Shown: in pieces, positions 26,136-36,922 of the stretch | Layout: each line of letters opens with the position of its first letter | How positions within the stretch are numbered: the stretch's first letter is position 1 | Source: Leptolyngbya ohadii IS1 | Lineage (GTDB): Bacteria > Cyanobacteriota > Cyanobacteriia > Elainellales > Elainellaceae | Reading direction: 5' to 3' | Assembly: GCF_002215035.1 (NCBI RefSeq) | Contig: NZ_NKFP01000006.1 | Span: forward strand, 694,530-758,529 | DNA length: 64,000 nucleotides | Program-made: the position numbers and the translations under genes | The notes under the pieces: generated by a model | Told to the model about the DNA's origin: nothing | The model's database searches: none | The model's input: only the letters and a program-made list of their open reading frames with translations

Positions 26136-26406
26136 TCGGTCGATTTCCTGTACGGATGCGCGAAAATTGCCCTCATTTCCACTCCGCTATCATTTCTTAT
26201 TCTTTCTGTTAGCAGGGTCTGCGAGGAGTCTAACCATAGAGGCTACGCTCCATCGCGGAAGCAGCGATCGCCCAGATAAGAATATGTAAAATCGGCATTG
26301 ACCTGATGCGGAATTTGCATTGACGAGAAAAAAATGTGTCCGGCGATATAGAACTCCGATCCCCATCTATGGGCAAACTAAGGGTTGAAATTTCAGTGTG
26401 ACCGTG
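26136..26406. other. gap after exbD
   Basis: No gene is visible in this 271-bp stretch apart from the small ORF that follows it. It contains no repeat family recognised elsewhere in the window. Confidence 0.4.
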
Positions 26407-26577
26407 ATGAATCAGAAAAACTCGCGTAAGCCTCAAACCGACTCGTTACATGCTTCGTTAACAAGCTTGCCTTCCTTAACAAATCGCGATTTTACGTTCG
26501 ATTTCGATAGCTGGGCGAGTGCAGTAAGGCAGCAAATGCTCAACTCTCTGAAAAAGCGCGACGATTCGCTTCGTTAG
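26407..26577 (+). CDS. 56-aa ORF, possible small conserved cyanobacterial protein
   Basis: An ATG at 26407 opens a 56-codon frame ending TAG. The N-terminal part is Ser/Thr/Asn-rich and the C-terminal part ends 'FDFDSWASAVRQQMLNSLKKR', an amphipathic helix pattern that looks selected rather than random. A clear hairpin terminator lies 100 bp downstream. The coding call is tentative; no function is proposed. Confidence 0.5.
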   Translation: MNQKNSRKPQTDSLHASLTSLPSLTNRDFTFDFDSWASAVRQQMLNSLKKRDDSLR

Positions 26578-26671
26578 GTGGCAGAGGATTGCCTTTCAAC
26601 CGTTTCCGGTCATTCGTAGCAAAGTTTAATCGGTCGCTTCAATTTATCGCAACATAAATCAAACCAATATC

Positions 26672-26706
26672 AAAAAAAGCCCCCCAGTCAGGAGGGCTAA
26701 TTTTTT
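26672..26706. terminator. bidirectional rho-independent terminator
   Basis: An AGCCCCCC / GGAGGGCT stem with a short loop is followed by TTTTTT on the plus strand and preceded by AAAAAAA, which gives a T-run on the minus strand. It can end the small ORF (26407-26577) from the left and the ilvB transcript from the right. Confidence 0.7.
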
Positions 26707-26885
26707 ATGTTTTTAGCTGCTTAGGGAATTAGATTGAAGGGCACCTCTTGTGGTTTGAGCGTCTCGCCCGCCAATCAAGGCTTTGCCACCTTTACAGGTT
26801 GTTCAATCCACAATCCTTAGCTTGCTGACAAAATTGGGGCAACATCTGGTCAATCAGCTCTTCGTGCCGCTAGATCCTGGTGCCG

Positions 26886-28775
26886 CTAAATCTTCGTGCC
26901 GCACTCTGGGCAGAAGTTGTTATCCGGCGGATTCTTCGTGCCGCAGTTTTCGCAAATGCTCGGTTCGGCTTGCTGCTCCGAAGGCGCGGGCTTGGGGAGA
27001 CCTACCATCTGGGCATTGCTCTTGCCGGGAGCCACCATTGGATAGCAGTTCTCATCGCGCTTCACCCGAACATCCAGCAGTACTGGACCTGGATATGCCA
27101 GCATTGCCGCAATACCGTCCTGCAATTCAGAGCGATCGCGAATAATCATTCCCTTCACGCCAAAAGCTTCCGCCAGCTTCACAAAGTCCGGCATTCCCGG
27201 CTGCATATCCGACGAAGAGTAGCGCTCCCCGTAGAAAGCTTCCTGCCACTGGCGCACCATGCCCTGCCAGCCGTTATTGATGATCACCGTCTTCACGGCA
27301 ATCCCGTACTGAGCCAGCGTTCCCAGTTCCTGGCAGTTCATCTGGAAGCTCGCATCACCGCTGATACAAATTACCTGCTCATTGGGCAGAGCAACCTTTG
27401 CCCCCATTGCCGCAGGCATGCCAAAGCCCATCGTCCCCAGACCCGCACTGGAAATCCAGCGACGCGGACCATTCTTGAGGAACTGAGCTGCCCACATTTG
27501 ATGCTGTCCCACATCCGTCGTGTAGTAAGCATCGGGAGCCTGCCGCCCGACTTCCACAATTACCTCTTGGGGCGAGATGGCTTCCGGGTAGGAGGGCACC
27601 ATCAGCGGGTAGTCTTGCCGCCAGCGATCGATCCGATGCAGCCATTCCTGAGTCTGGTTTGGATTTGCGGGGGTGCCGTCTTCGCTATCACGCTGGAGCA
27701 GATCGAGCAGCACGGTTCGCACATCGCCCACGATCGGCACATCGGGAAGGCGGTTTTTGCCCACCTCGGCGGGGTCGATGTCAATATGAATGACCTTTGC
27801 CCGCGCCGCGAACTCGTCCAGCTTGCCCGTTACCCGATCGTCAAACCGGGCACCTACTGCAATTAGCAGGTCGCACTCCGTGACGGCAAAGTTTGCGTAG
27901 GCAGTCCCGTGCATCCCCAGCATCCCCACCGACAGCGGATGATGCTCGTCAAAGGCACCAATTCCCATCAGCGTGGTGGTTACAGGCAGGTTATAGCGTT
28001 CTGCCAGTTCCTTAATTTCCGCATGGGCACTGGAAGCGATCGCGCCTCCCCCCACATAGAGCAGCGGACGACGGGCTTCCCGAATGAGTTTGAGTGCCTG
28101 ATTCACCTGACGCGGGTTGCCCTTCACCGTGGGGCGGTATCCCGGCAGCTTCACATCCCCCGGATCAACCGGAACGTAAGCAAATTTTGCCAGACCCACA
28201 TCCTTGGGGACATCCACCAGAACCGGACCCGGACGCCCCGTGCTGGCAACGTGGAACGCTTCGGCAATAATTCGCGCCATATCTTTGGCGTCGCGCACTA
28301 CATAGGAATGCTTCACAATCGGCAGGGTAATGCCGTAAATATCGGTTTCCTGAAATGCATCGGTCCCGATCGCCGTCAGAGGAACCTGTCCGGTAATCAC
28401 CACCAGCGGAATCGAGTCCATTTGGGCGGTGGCAATGCCTGTCACCAGGTTTGTTGCTCCCGGACCCGAAGTCGCAAAGCAAACGCCGACCTTTCCTGTG
28501 GCACGCGCATATCCGTCGGCAGCATGAGCAGCTCCCTGTTCGTGGCGAACCAGAACGTGCTGAACATGACCCGCGGCTTCTGCCCGGTATAGCTCGTCAT
28601 AAATCGGTAGAATTGCCCCACCCGGATAGCCAAAAATGTGGGTGACACCGTGGCGTCTGAGACTATCCATGAGTGCAAAAGCTCCCGTTGCTTCGATCGG
28701 CTTCGTTTCAGCAGCGGGGTGGATGGCTTGAGCGGTCGTGGCGACTTGGGAGGGTACAGGGAGAACTTTACCCAT
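26886..28775 (-). CDS. ilvB: acetolactate synthase large subunit with C-terminal zinc ribbon
   Basis: The likely start is the ATG at 28775 (629 aa; the frame continues to a TTG 30 bp upstream). Hallmarks are '[14 protein letters not shown]', the catalytic Glu in '[20 protein letters not shown]', '[14 protein letters not shown]', and the thiamine-diphosphate motif from '[14 protein letters not shown]' to 'INNGWQGMV'. It condenses two pyruvates (or pyruvate and 2-oxobutyrate) in branched-chain amino-acid synthesis. After the normal end ('MVGLPKP') comes an extra tail with two CxxC pairs ('[19 protein letters not shown]'), a zinc ribbon. The small subunit gene is not nearby. A bidirectional terminator lies downstream. 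Confidence 0.95.
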   Translation of the reverse strand: MGKVLPVPSQVATTAQAIHPAAETKPIEATGAFALMDSLRRHGVTHIFGYPGGAILPIYDELYRAEAAGHVQHVLVRHEQGAAHAADGYARATGKVGVCFATSGPGATNLVTGIATAQMDSIPLVVITGQVPLTAIGTDAFQETDIYGITLPIVKHSYVVRDAKDMARIIAEAFHVASTGRPGPVLVDVPKDVGLAKFAYVPVDPGDVKLPGYRPTVKGNPRQVNQALKLIREARRPLLYVGGGAIASSAHAEIKELAERYNLPVTTTLMGIGAFDEHHPLSVGMLGMHGTAYANFAVTECDLLIAVGARFDDRVTGKLDEFAARAKVIHIDIDPAEVGKNRLPDVPIVGDVRTVLLDLLQRDSEDGTPANPNQTQEWLHRIDRWRQDYPLMVPSYPEAISPQEVIVEVGRQAPDAYYTTDVGQHQMWAAQFLKNGPRRWISSAGLGTMGFGMPAAMGAKVALPNEQVICISGDASFQMNCQELGTLAQYGIAVKTVIINNGWQGMVRQWQEAFYGERYSSSDMQPGMPDFVKLAEAFGVKGMIIRDRSELQDGIAAMLAYPGPVLLDVRVKRDENCYPMVAPGKSNAQMVGLPKPAPSEQQAEPSICENCGTKNPPDNNFCPECGTKI

Positions 28776-29092
28776 AGGGATGAATTTCTGTATCTGCGGT
28801 TGCAATTATGAATACTTCAGTCTAGTTCTGAACAGGGTTTTCTGTCGAGACTCCAGCAGCAGAATAAATCTGTGTTAGATTGGCGCAATTGCAGAACCCA
28901 TCTAGCCTGCAAGCCTGCGATCGCAATTTGGGCACGGCTAGCCTGTCAGGATTTGATAACGCACATCAAAACTTGGCTCTAGACTAAGAAATAGCACTCC
29001 CCTTGATTCATTCCATTCGATCGCTGAAATCGATACACTTTCAAAAGGGGTCTTGCCCAGAGGCTAAATCGCTAAGAGTGAAGTTAAAAGGA

Positions 29093-30061
29093 ATGGGAGA
29101 TCTGGATCGCTACTATAGAGTCCTTGGATTAGAGCCTGGCGCATCTCTGGAGGAGGTAAACCAGGCTTATCGCGATCTGGTCTTTATCTGGCATCCCGAT
29201 CGCATCCCGCAGGATAATCCCCGGCTTCAGGAAAAGGCACAGGAGAAGATCAAAGAAATTAACCAGGCGCGGGATTTGCTGCGCTCTCATCGTCAGAATG
29301 ATCGGGGACAAACCGATTACCCCGAAGGGGGAACTGCTTCGCATCGCTCATCGTCTAAATCTTCTGCATCTCCCAGACCCACTCCTCCTAAACCCTCTGC
29401 CTATTCAGCCCCTCCGCGCTATCACTACTACCAGCCGCCGCCCCGACCCCACACGAATTCTTCCTCGGCAGGCGGTTCCTCGCGATCGGACTCGCAAAAC
29501 CATCGAACAAACGCTTCCCCCAGTCCTCACCCCAGTTCCCACCCCAATTCCCAGCCCCACCAGCAGAACAGCTCATCTTCCCACCAGTCTTCTCAGCAGT
29601 CCTCCTATCAGCAGTCCTATCGCAGCTATTATCAGCCGCCCCGTCCTCCGACGCCTCCTCCGTCCTCCAGTTACCAGGCTCCTCCCCGTCCCCAATCTCC
29701 TGATCTGAGTGGGGCAGACCTGCGAGGTGCAGATTTGAAGGAGAAGGATCTGGCAGGGCGAAATCTAAGTAAGGCAAACCTGAGCGGTGCCAACCTCAGC
29801 GATGCTTTCTTGCATCGGATCAACCTGTCGGAAGCCAACCTGAGTGGTGCCAATCTGTTTCGGGCAAATCTGCTGGAGGCAAATCTCAGCAATGCCAACC
29901 TGGAAGGAGCCAACCTGATTGGGGCAGACTTGAGCGGGGCAGACCTGAGCGGGGCGAATTTACGCGGAGCCAGAATTGCAGTGTCCGATCGCCTGATGGT
30001 TAAGTTCACCGGAACTCGGTTTAAGGGAGCAACTATGCCGGATGGCACCGTTCATGAATGA
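29093..30061 (+). CDS. J-domain protein with C-terminal pentapeptide repeats
   Basis: ATG at 29093 with AAAAGG just upstream gives 322 aa and starts directly in the J domain: 'DRYYRVLGLEPGASLEEVNQAYRDLVFIWHPDR', with the diagnostic H-P-D. Residues about 75-200 are a Ser/Pro/His/Gln/Tyr-rich disordered linker. Residues about 205-300 are pentapeptide repeats of the A(D/N)LXX type ('GADLRGADLKEKDL', 'ANLSGANLFRANL'), forming a right-handed beta-helix. J domains stimulate Hsp70 ATPase, so this protein could deliver clients or DnaK to whatever the beta-helix binds; that is inference from domains. Confidence 0.88.
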   Translation: MGDLDRYYRVLGLEPGASLEEVNQAYRDLVFIWHPDRIPQDNPRLQEKAQEKIKEINQARDLLRSHRQNDRGQTDYPEGGTASHRSSSKSSASPRPTPPKPSAYSAPPRYHYYQPPPRPHTNSSSAGGSSRSDSQNHRTNASPSPHPSSHPNSQPHQQNSSSSHQSSQQSSYQQSYRSYYQPPRPPTPPPSSSYQAPPRPQSPDLSGADLRGADLKEKDLAGRNLSKANLSGANLSDAFLHRINLSEANLSGANLFRANLLEANLSNANLEGANLIGADLSGADLSGANLRGARIAVSDRLMVKFTGTRFKGATMPDGTVHE

Positions 30062-30677
30062 CGCAGCACCGGATGAAAAGTCTAGCCAGAATGGTGGAAG
30101 CGATGAGCGGAAACGCTGGTTCTGCAAGAGATTGAGCAACTGAGCGATCGCCGCCCAATACTGCACTGGCTCCGGGTACTTAATGATGCGATGGCAAAAA
30201 TTTATGGTAAATTAACTGTAATCACAATTTGTCTCACCAAAAGTTCACAAATTAAGGGTTCACAAAATAAAATTCACAAACTGATGCATTCGCTTACAGT
30301 TCCAGATTCGGTGAAGCTTTGGCTAAGTGAGCAGTTTTGAGAGTCGTGGAACTCGTTAGGGCTAGAGTCGTTCAGGCAACGAAAGACATTAGGGTGCGTG
30401 TCGTAGCAGAGGCAGCAGAGGCAGCAACTGTCTGAGCCAGGCAAGAGTTGCAGTAGAGCTGTCTGAGGAACAAGACAAACAGCAAAATAAATTCACAGGT
30501 CAAGGGTTGAAGCATAGGTTTTAACGACCTGCGCTTCGTTGTCGAATTATATCGTCGGATTACATTGACAAAAGCAAGTTCCTCGAATTTGCCGGTCTGA
30601 TTCGCGAAGGTAATTACTTTCAAACTCTTGTCCCTTACAAAGCGGGGATAGCAACTGTGGAGCGTGACGAGTTTGCG
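30062..30677. other. intergenic region without a convincing gene
   Basis: About 616 bp. It is AT-rich near 30190-30300 with several 'TTCACAAA' direct repeats (30243-30280). Open frames here are short, contain no family motif and look like chance ORFs. Confidence 0.5.
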
Positions 30678-31064
30678 ATGGGTCAATCTACCTCTAGTTT
30701 ATTATTTGCAACGATTCCGCCTGAGCGCGTGGGGATCAATGGCGAGTATGATCACCACGGCTTAGCAAAGCGAGTCCAGGCTGCTTTAAGGCAGCGATTT
30801 GAAACGGATGAAATTCACGGGCTGCGGATTACTCAGCGAGGTGCAGTGGTCGTGGTCGTGGGGGAAATTGTCAGTCAGCGATTCCTGATCCGGCTTGTGC
30901 GCCTTGTCATGGAGATTAACGGTACCGCCGACGTGGAAGTGAACGGCGTAAGTATGGGAACAACGCTCCAGTATTACCTGGAGGTCAAGCCTTCAAAATC
31001 CCTGTTGGGTAAGCTGACGCGGGTTTTAGAGTCCCCTCACGCAATGAGAAACTCTAGTCCATAG
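30678..31064 (+). CDS. BON-like domain protein of unknown function
   Basis: Starting at the ATG at 30678 the protein has 128 aa; a GTG 21 bp upstream is an alternative. The central pattern 'LAKRVQAALRQRFETDEIHGLRITQRGAVVVVVGEIVSQRFLIRLVRLVMEINGTADVEVNGV' (given in part here) matches the alpha-beta-beta-alpha-beta order of BON-like domains: a helix, a strand pair, a helix, and a final strand ending V-N-G. BON domains bind membranes or polymers. It overlaps the 3' end of the convergent AllA-like gene by 28 bp. Confidence 0.65.
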   Translation: MGQSTSSLLFATIPPERVGINGEYDHHGLAKRVQAALRQRFETDEIHGLRITQRGAVVVVVGEIVSQRFLIRLVRLVMEINGTADVEVNGVSMGTTLQYYLEVKPSKSLLGKLTRVLESPHAMRNSSP

Positions 31065-31558
31065 GTTGCCCTAAGATCGCAGGTTTGGTGATCGGTAATA
31101 TTGGTATCGCTTAGTTCCAGGTTGTAAAAATCGATCGACTCCAGATCGAAATAGGGTCCAGCGTGCCAGGTGCCGACCTCCAGCTTGATAAAACAGTTGC
31201 CCGGAATCTGAAAAGCGACGATCGCATCTGGTGCAGGACGATCGGCTGATCCGGGTGGCGCCACTGCAATGAGCCAGGGTTTTCCTTCCAGCGATCCGAG
31301 GCACTGAGTACATTTTTGATGTCGGGTAATGCGAGAAAACTGCCGTCCACGCTGCTGCAACCGCATGATGTAGAAGCGGGGAGTTCCCTGAGCAATCTGA
31401 AGCTGAGCCTCTGTTTCGTCATAGGGCTTTCCATCTTCACTGGCAAAAATGACCTGCCCATAGGGCTGAAACGCCTCGACGCTGATCGGCTGAGCCACAA
31501 GAGACTGAAGCGAAACGGACGGGGGCAGATTGAGACCAAACATTGCTGAATCCGACAT
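31037..31558 (-). CDS. ureidoglycolate lyase family protein (AllA-like)
   Basis: This 173-aa protein has the AllA pattern: 'EAFQPYGQVI' near the start, 'RFYIMRLQQRGRQFSRITRHQKCTQCL' with the metal/substrate His, 'LIAVAPPG', and 'FKLEVGTWHAGPYF'-like text ('IKLEVGTWHAGPYFD'). AllA converts ureidoglycolate to glyoxylate and urea in purine/allantoin breakdown. No other allantoin genes are in the window, so its pathway role is not confirmed by context. Confidence 0.87.
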   Translation of the reverse strand: MSDSAMFGLNLPPSVSLQSLVAQPISVEAFQPYGQVIFASEDGKPYDETEAQLQIAQGTPRFYIMRLQQRGRQFSRITRHQKCTQCLGSLEGKPWLIAVAPPGSADRPAPDAIVAFQIPGNCFIKLEVGTWHAGPYFDLESIDFYNLELSDTNITDHQTCDLRATYGLEFLIA

Positions 31559-31796
31559 AACCGGCTCAAGGATTGCGTTGAGAGGAATGCCCCCACAGTA
31601 CGCGAATCCCAGCCAAATCTCAACCTGAATACGATCGGCTTAAACAGGCTGTTTCTGAGGGCTAAGGCTCAGGGCTTCAATGACCGCAGTGGCGAAAATC
31701 CTAAAGGGCAGGCAAGATGCCCACTCCACCAGAAAAACAGCCAATTCAACTCAATCTCTCCCCTGCTCCTTTGCTCCCCCTCCCCTTCTTACCCCT

Positions 31797-32699
31797 TCAC
31801 TTCCCCCGCTGTCGCCACTCCCGCGCCACTTGATCGATGCCATAAAATCGCTGCCAGAAACGATCGACCTGCTTGGTGGAAAGCACCTTGGTCATCAGGT
31901 TAATCAGGAAGCTCCCGCCTGTTGCGGCAATATAGCGAGGTAGGGGCTGGCGATCGGTGAGGGCACGAATAATGACTTCTGCGACTTGCTCGGATGTCCA
32001 GGCGCGGCGATCGACCTGCTGATCAAGCTGTTCGAGCTTCTGGAAGGCGGCACGATAGGGTGTATCCAGGGGATTGGCGATCGTTTCCAGCACCCCCTGA
32101 TTGACGACACCAAAAAAATCGGTGCGAACTGGACCCGGCTCCACCACGCTAACCTGAATGTTAAATGGCTCTAGCTCCATTCGCAGGACATCGCTGAGTG
32201 CTTCCAGGGCAAATTTTGATGCACTGTAGAGTCCGCCAAAGGGAAAGGCAATCCGTCCGCCGAGTGAACTGATATTCACAATTCTGCCGCTCCCCTGGTC
32301 ACGCATGGTCGGGATGAGGGTACGGGTGAGTGCCAGCGGTCCCAGAACATTGACTTCAAACTGTCGCTTTGCCGCAGTCGCAGGAATGAGTTCGAGCGGT
32401 CCCATCTGTCCGTAGCCCGCATTATTCACCAGGGCATCGACTCGTCCGTAGTGAGTCAGAACTATTTCGGCTAATGCCGTCACCTGCTCCGTTTCCTGCA
32501 TATCGGTTGGCACGGCTAACACCTCTGCACCTGATGCTCGACAGCGCTCGGCGATTTCCTCCAGCTTGTCCTTACTCCGTGCCGCAATTGCCAGCCGGAT
32601 TCCTGGATACTTTTGCGCCAGGACAATTGCCAGGGCTGCGCCAATCCCTGTAGACGCGCCCGTGATCAGGACAACTTGTTGAGCTAGAGGAGAAGTCAT
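31797..32699 (-). CDS. short-chain dehydrogenase/reductase (SDR) family oxidoreductase
   Basis: This 300-aa protein has the classical SDR motifs: nucleotide-binding 'LITGASTGIGAALA' (TGxxxGxG), 'LVNNAGYGQMG' (NNAG), catalytic Ser in 'IVNISSLGG', and 'YSASKFALEALSD' (YxxxK). The C-terminal extension ('FLINLMTKVLSTKQVDRFW') resembles the membrane-associated end of dhs-7/retinol-dehydrogenase-like SDRs. The substrate is unknown. It is divergent from the YqiA-like hydrolase gene across a 171-bp gap. Confidence 0.88.
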   Translation of the reverse strand: MTSPLAQQVVLITGASTGIGAALAIVLAQKYPGIRLAIAARSKDKLEEIAERCRASGAEVLAVPTDMQETEQVTALAEIVLTHYGRVDALVNNAGYGQMGPLELIPATAAKRQFEVNVLGPLALTRTLIPTMRDQGSGRIVNISSLGGRIAFPFGGLYSASKFALEALSDVLRMELEPFNIQVSVVEPGPVRTDFFGVVNQGVLETIANPLDTPYRAAFQKLEQLDQQVDRRAWTSEQVAEVIIRALTDRQPLPRYIAATGGSFLINLMTKVLSTKQVDRFWQRFYGIDQVAREWRQRGK

Positions 32700-32870
32700 A
32701 GGGGTGCCTGCTAAAGAAAAATTGACATAGGAATTTGATTGATTCAGACGAAATCAAATGTCCTGTAAGGTTAAAGGATCAAAAAAGAGATTCAAAAAAT
32801 GATGTTAACTAATATAGCCACCGAATTCTCAAAAGCCTTCCTTCAACCGACATAAGACCATCGTAGAAGC

Positions 32871-33563
32871 GTGACCTATTCCAGTTTTCCCGATCGTTCT
32901 GCCGACAATCTCCGCAGGAATTTCCCCGATCATGCCTGCATTTATCTGCACGGCTTTGCCTCCAGCCCCCGATCGAAAAAGGCACAGGATTTGCGCGATC
33001 GGTTTCAGGCGATCGGGATTGATCTAATCACGCCAGATCTCAATCAGCCCACATTCTCTGACCTGACCCTCAGCCGCCAGATTGCTCAGGTAGAGGCACT
33101 GCTGCCCGTTGATCGCCCCGTGACTTTAATTGGCTCCAGCTTTGGTGGTCTAACCGCTGCCTGGTGCGCCGAACGCTATGCCCAGATCGAACGTCTGATC
33201 CTGCTGGCTCCCGCCTTTCAATTTCTCGCGCAGTGGCTGCCCCGCCTGGGTGAATCAACCGTCCAACAGTGGCAGACCCAGGATTTACTGATGACTTACC
33301 ACTACGGCGAACAAGAAATGCTGCCTCTGCGCTACCGCTTTGTCACCGATGCGATGCAGTACGACGAAACCCAGCTTCAGCGATCGATTCCTACCCTGAT
33401 TCTGCACGGCATTCACGACGACGTGATTTCAATTCAGGCGAGCCGAGATTATGCGAGAGGGCGATTGTGGGCAAGGTTAGTGGAACTAGATAGTGATCAT
33501 GCCCTGGCGGATGTGGGGGAGGAGATTTGGGGATGGGTGAATGAGTGGATGGGTAAGGAGTGA
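32871..33563 (+). CDS. YqiA/YcfP-like alpha/beta hydrolase (UPF0227-type esterase)
   Basis: This 230-aa protein, from a GTG start, has 'IYLHGFASSPRSKKAQDL', the nucleophile elbow 'IGSSFGGLTAAWC' (G-S-S-F-G), and a late 'ILHGIHDDVIS' Asp plus 'DSDHALAD' His, completing a Ser-Asp-His triad. Members are thought to be esterases of unknown physiological substrate. It is the gene directly upstream of groEL, but groEL has its own CIRCE element, so they are separately regulated. Confidence 0.87.
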   Translation: MTYSSFPDRSADNLRRNFPDHACIYLHGFASSPRSKKAQDLRDRFQAIGIDLITPDLNQPTFSDLTLSRQIAQVEALLPVDRPVTLIGSSFGGLTAAWCAERYAQIERLILLAPAFQFLAQWLPRLGESTVQQWQTQDLLMTYHYGEQEMLPLRYRFVTDAMQYDETQLQRSIPTLILHGIHDDVISIQASRDYARGRLWARLVELDSDHALADVGEEIWGWVNEWMGKE

Positions 33564-33606
33564 AGGGGGAGATGGGTAGGTAGTTCGGATTTCCCTCCAT
33601 CCAAAA

Positions 33607-33633
33607 TTAGCACTCAAGCCGATCGAGTGCTAA
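33607..33633. promoter_or_regulatory. CIRCE operator upstream of groEL
   Basis: The sequence TTAGCACTC-N9-GAGTGCTAA matches the CIRCE consensus perfectly. HrcA binds it and represses heat-shock genes. It is 30 bp upstream of the groEL start, so it likely overlaps the transcription start or 5' UTR. Confidence 0.97.
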
Positions 33634-33656
33634 ATTCAACAATGGAGCAATGGTAG

Positions 33657-35327
<1,671 letters not shown>

Positions 35328-35459
35328 TTCCCGCTGGTCTAACCGCTATCTGACCGCTGGGCGATCGCGCCCTCACCCTAATTAAAATAAACGTCATCCT
35401 AGGCTGGGCAACTTTGTCCGCCTATTTTTTATGGCTCGATTCCTTTTATGACTCAATTT

Positions 35460-36080
35460 TCATGACCACATGAGTTCCAGAGAAAGCGTAAATCCAGGCA
35501 GGACGGCTTCACCCGAAAGAGATGGAGGCGATCCGCCCAAGGCGGTTGCGCGAAGCGGTCGCAGCACTTCCACAGGTTCGCCGATGCGATAGATGGCGAC
35601 CTGCCGATTCTCTGGATCGATTAGCCAGCCTAGCTGATTGCCATTGTCCTGATATTCCTCCATTTTGGCTGTGCCTGCTTCCCAGGTATCGGTGGGGGAA
35701 AGCAGTTCGATCAGGAAATTGGGACAGAGGGGCAGGAATCGTTTTCGTTGGGATGGAGCTAAAGCCTGCCAGCGATCGATCGGAATCCAGGCGACATCGG
35801 GAGAGCGATTTGCGCCGTTTGGCAGCTTAAATCCGGTGGAAGAGTCGAACACAACGCCAAGCTGAGTCTGCCGATTCCATAGTCCCAGTTCAATAATCAG
35901 GTCAGAATTTTGCTTTCCAGTTTCGCCCCCCGTTGGAGACATAATTACAAGTTCTCCGGTGGCGGTGCGCTCTAGCTTTAGCTCAGGGTTATCCTGACAG
36001 AGCTGGTAGAACTGCTCGTCGGTTAGGCGAATAATGCGATCGAGCTTGAGGGTGAGGGCAGTCATCGAACTTGCTGCCAT
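35460..36080 (-). CDS. Uma2 family (DUF820) putative restriction-endonuclease-like protein
   Basis: This 206-aa protein has the Uma2 signature: 'LTDEQFYQLCQDNPELKLERTATGELVIMSPTGGETG' (in parts), 'LNRQ'-type 'LWNRQTQLGVVFDSSTGFKLPNG', 'RSPDVAWI' and 'FLIELLSPTDTW', with the D...E-x-L core of PD-(D/E)xK nucleases. Such genes occur in many copies in cyanobacterial genomes and their biological role is unknown. Its C-terminal part carries a small low-complexity insertion next to 'RPLRATALGGSPPSL'. Confidence 0.88.
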   Translation of the reverse strand: MAASSMTALTLKLDRIIRLTDEQFYQLCQDNPELKLERTATGELVIMSPTGGETGKQNSDLIIELGLWNRQTQLGVVFDSSTGFKLPNGANRSPDVAWIPIDRWQALAPSQRKRFLPLCPNFLIELLSPTDTWEAGTAKMEEYQDNGNQLGWLIDPENRQVAIYRIGEPVEVLRPLRATALGGSPPSLSGEAVLPGFTLSLELMWS

Positions 36081-36117
36081 GTAGAAGGATTTTCCCTATC
36101 TTAGAGCTTCTGAGATA

Positions 36118-36690
36118 TTAAAGCTTTTGAAATTCGTAGGCTCCCATCACTGCGCCCCAGAGTGCCTGTCCGGTATTGGGGTCAACGCCGCGATCGTGGC
36201 TGATATAGCGATCGGCTGTAGCCTCAAAGCCTAAAACCACCTGACGCGTTTCGCCGTTGTACTGGAAGCAGCATTTGGCACCCGGTTCCGCTTGGGCGGT
36301 AAAGCGATCGTCCTGAAACTGAATCTTGAGGCAGCATCCCGGCAGAGGCTCCAGATCGTCGAGAGTAATGGACTTTAGCAAGTCGGGATTTTGTCCTGCG
36401 CCGCAGACGCGATCGGGCTGACGAAAGCCAAAGTACTGTGCTTCAAACTGTGCCTCAGAGCGATCGGATTCCTGGGTTGGCTTCAGGACGAAGACCCGCT
36501 GCCGATAGGGATTGGTGAGAAACAGAGCGTTTGCCTGTTCCGCAAATAGGGCAGGATAGCCGTCAATGGCGATCGGAAAGGGGAGATGCCACAGCCGCAA
36601 ATGCACGAACCAGATCGGCTGATCGAGGGCTTGCTTCTGATTGTCAAATTCTCCGGTGAGCCATTGGGTGAGGGTTGCTAGGCTAGACAT
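36118..36690 (-). CDS. cpcT: CpcT/CpeT-family phycobiliprotein chromophore lyase
   Basis: This 190-aa protein has the family blocks 'LTQWLTGEFDNQKQA', 'FVHLRLWHLPFPI', 'FLTNPYRQRVFVL', and 'YISHDRGVDPNTGQALWGAVMGAYEF', which end the CpcT/CpeT fold. CpcT-type lyases attach phycocyanobilin to a Cys of the beta subunit of phycocyanin or phycoerythrocyanin in phycobilisome assembly. Whether it is CpcT or CpeT cannot be decided from sequence alone, so the symbol is provisional. Starts with an ATG. The divergent neighbour is the CrtI-like gene. Confidence 0.87.
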   Translation of the reverse strand: MSSLATLTQWLTGEFDNQKQALDQPIWFVHLRLWHLPFPIAIDGYPALFAEQANALFLTNPYRQRVFVLKPTQESDRSEAQFEAQYFGFRQPDRVCGAGQNPDLLKSITLDDLEPLPGCCLKIQFQDDRFTAQAEPGAKCCFQYNGETRQVVLGFEATADRYISHDRGVDPNTGQALWGAVMGAYEFQKL

Positions 36691-36823
36691 AGAATGCTGC
36701 GAATTTTCAGCTTCAGGAGGATCTGTCTAGATTGTGTAGCAAAATAAACATTCTTGCAGTGATCCAGAAGTAGGACGATGCGAAGCAGTTCTCCCGTGGG
36801 GGCGATCGGGCAGAGGATGCAGA

Positions 36824-36850
36824 GCCGTATCCAGGTGGAACCTGGACACC
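36824..36850. repeat. dispersed palindrome, second copy
   Basis: This is the reverse complement of the motif at 16734-16757 (CCAGGTGGAACCTGGACAC core). It lies in the divergent gap before the CrtI-like gene. Confidence 0.6.
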
Positions 36851-36922
36851 AGACTTAAATAATTTATCTGTGGAGCAGAGTTCAGGATTAGTGTAGGTAA
36901 TGCAATTTTCAGAGAGGTTTAT

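Noticed and set aside
30372-30686. 104-aa minus-strand frame in the 30-kb gap
   Set aside because: No ribosome site, no conserved pattern, and it overlaps the start of the BON-like gene in antisense.
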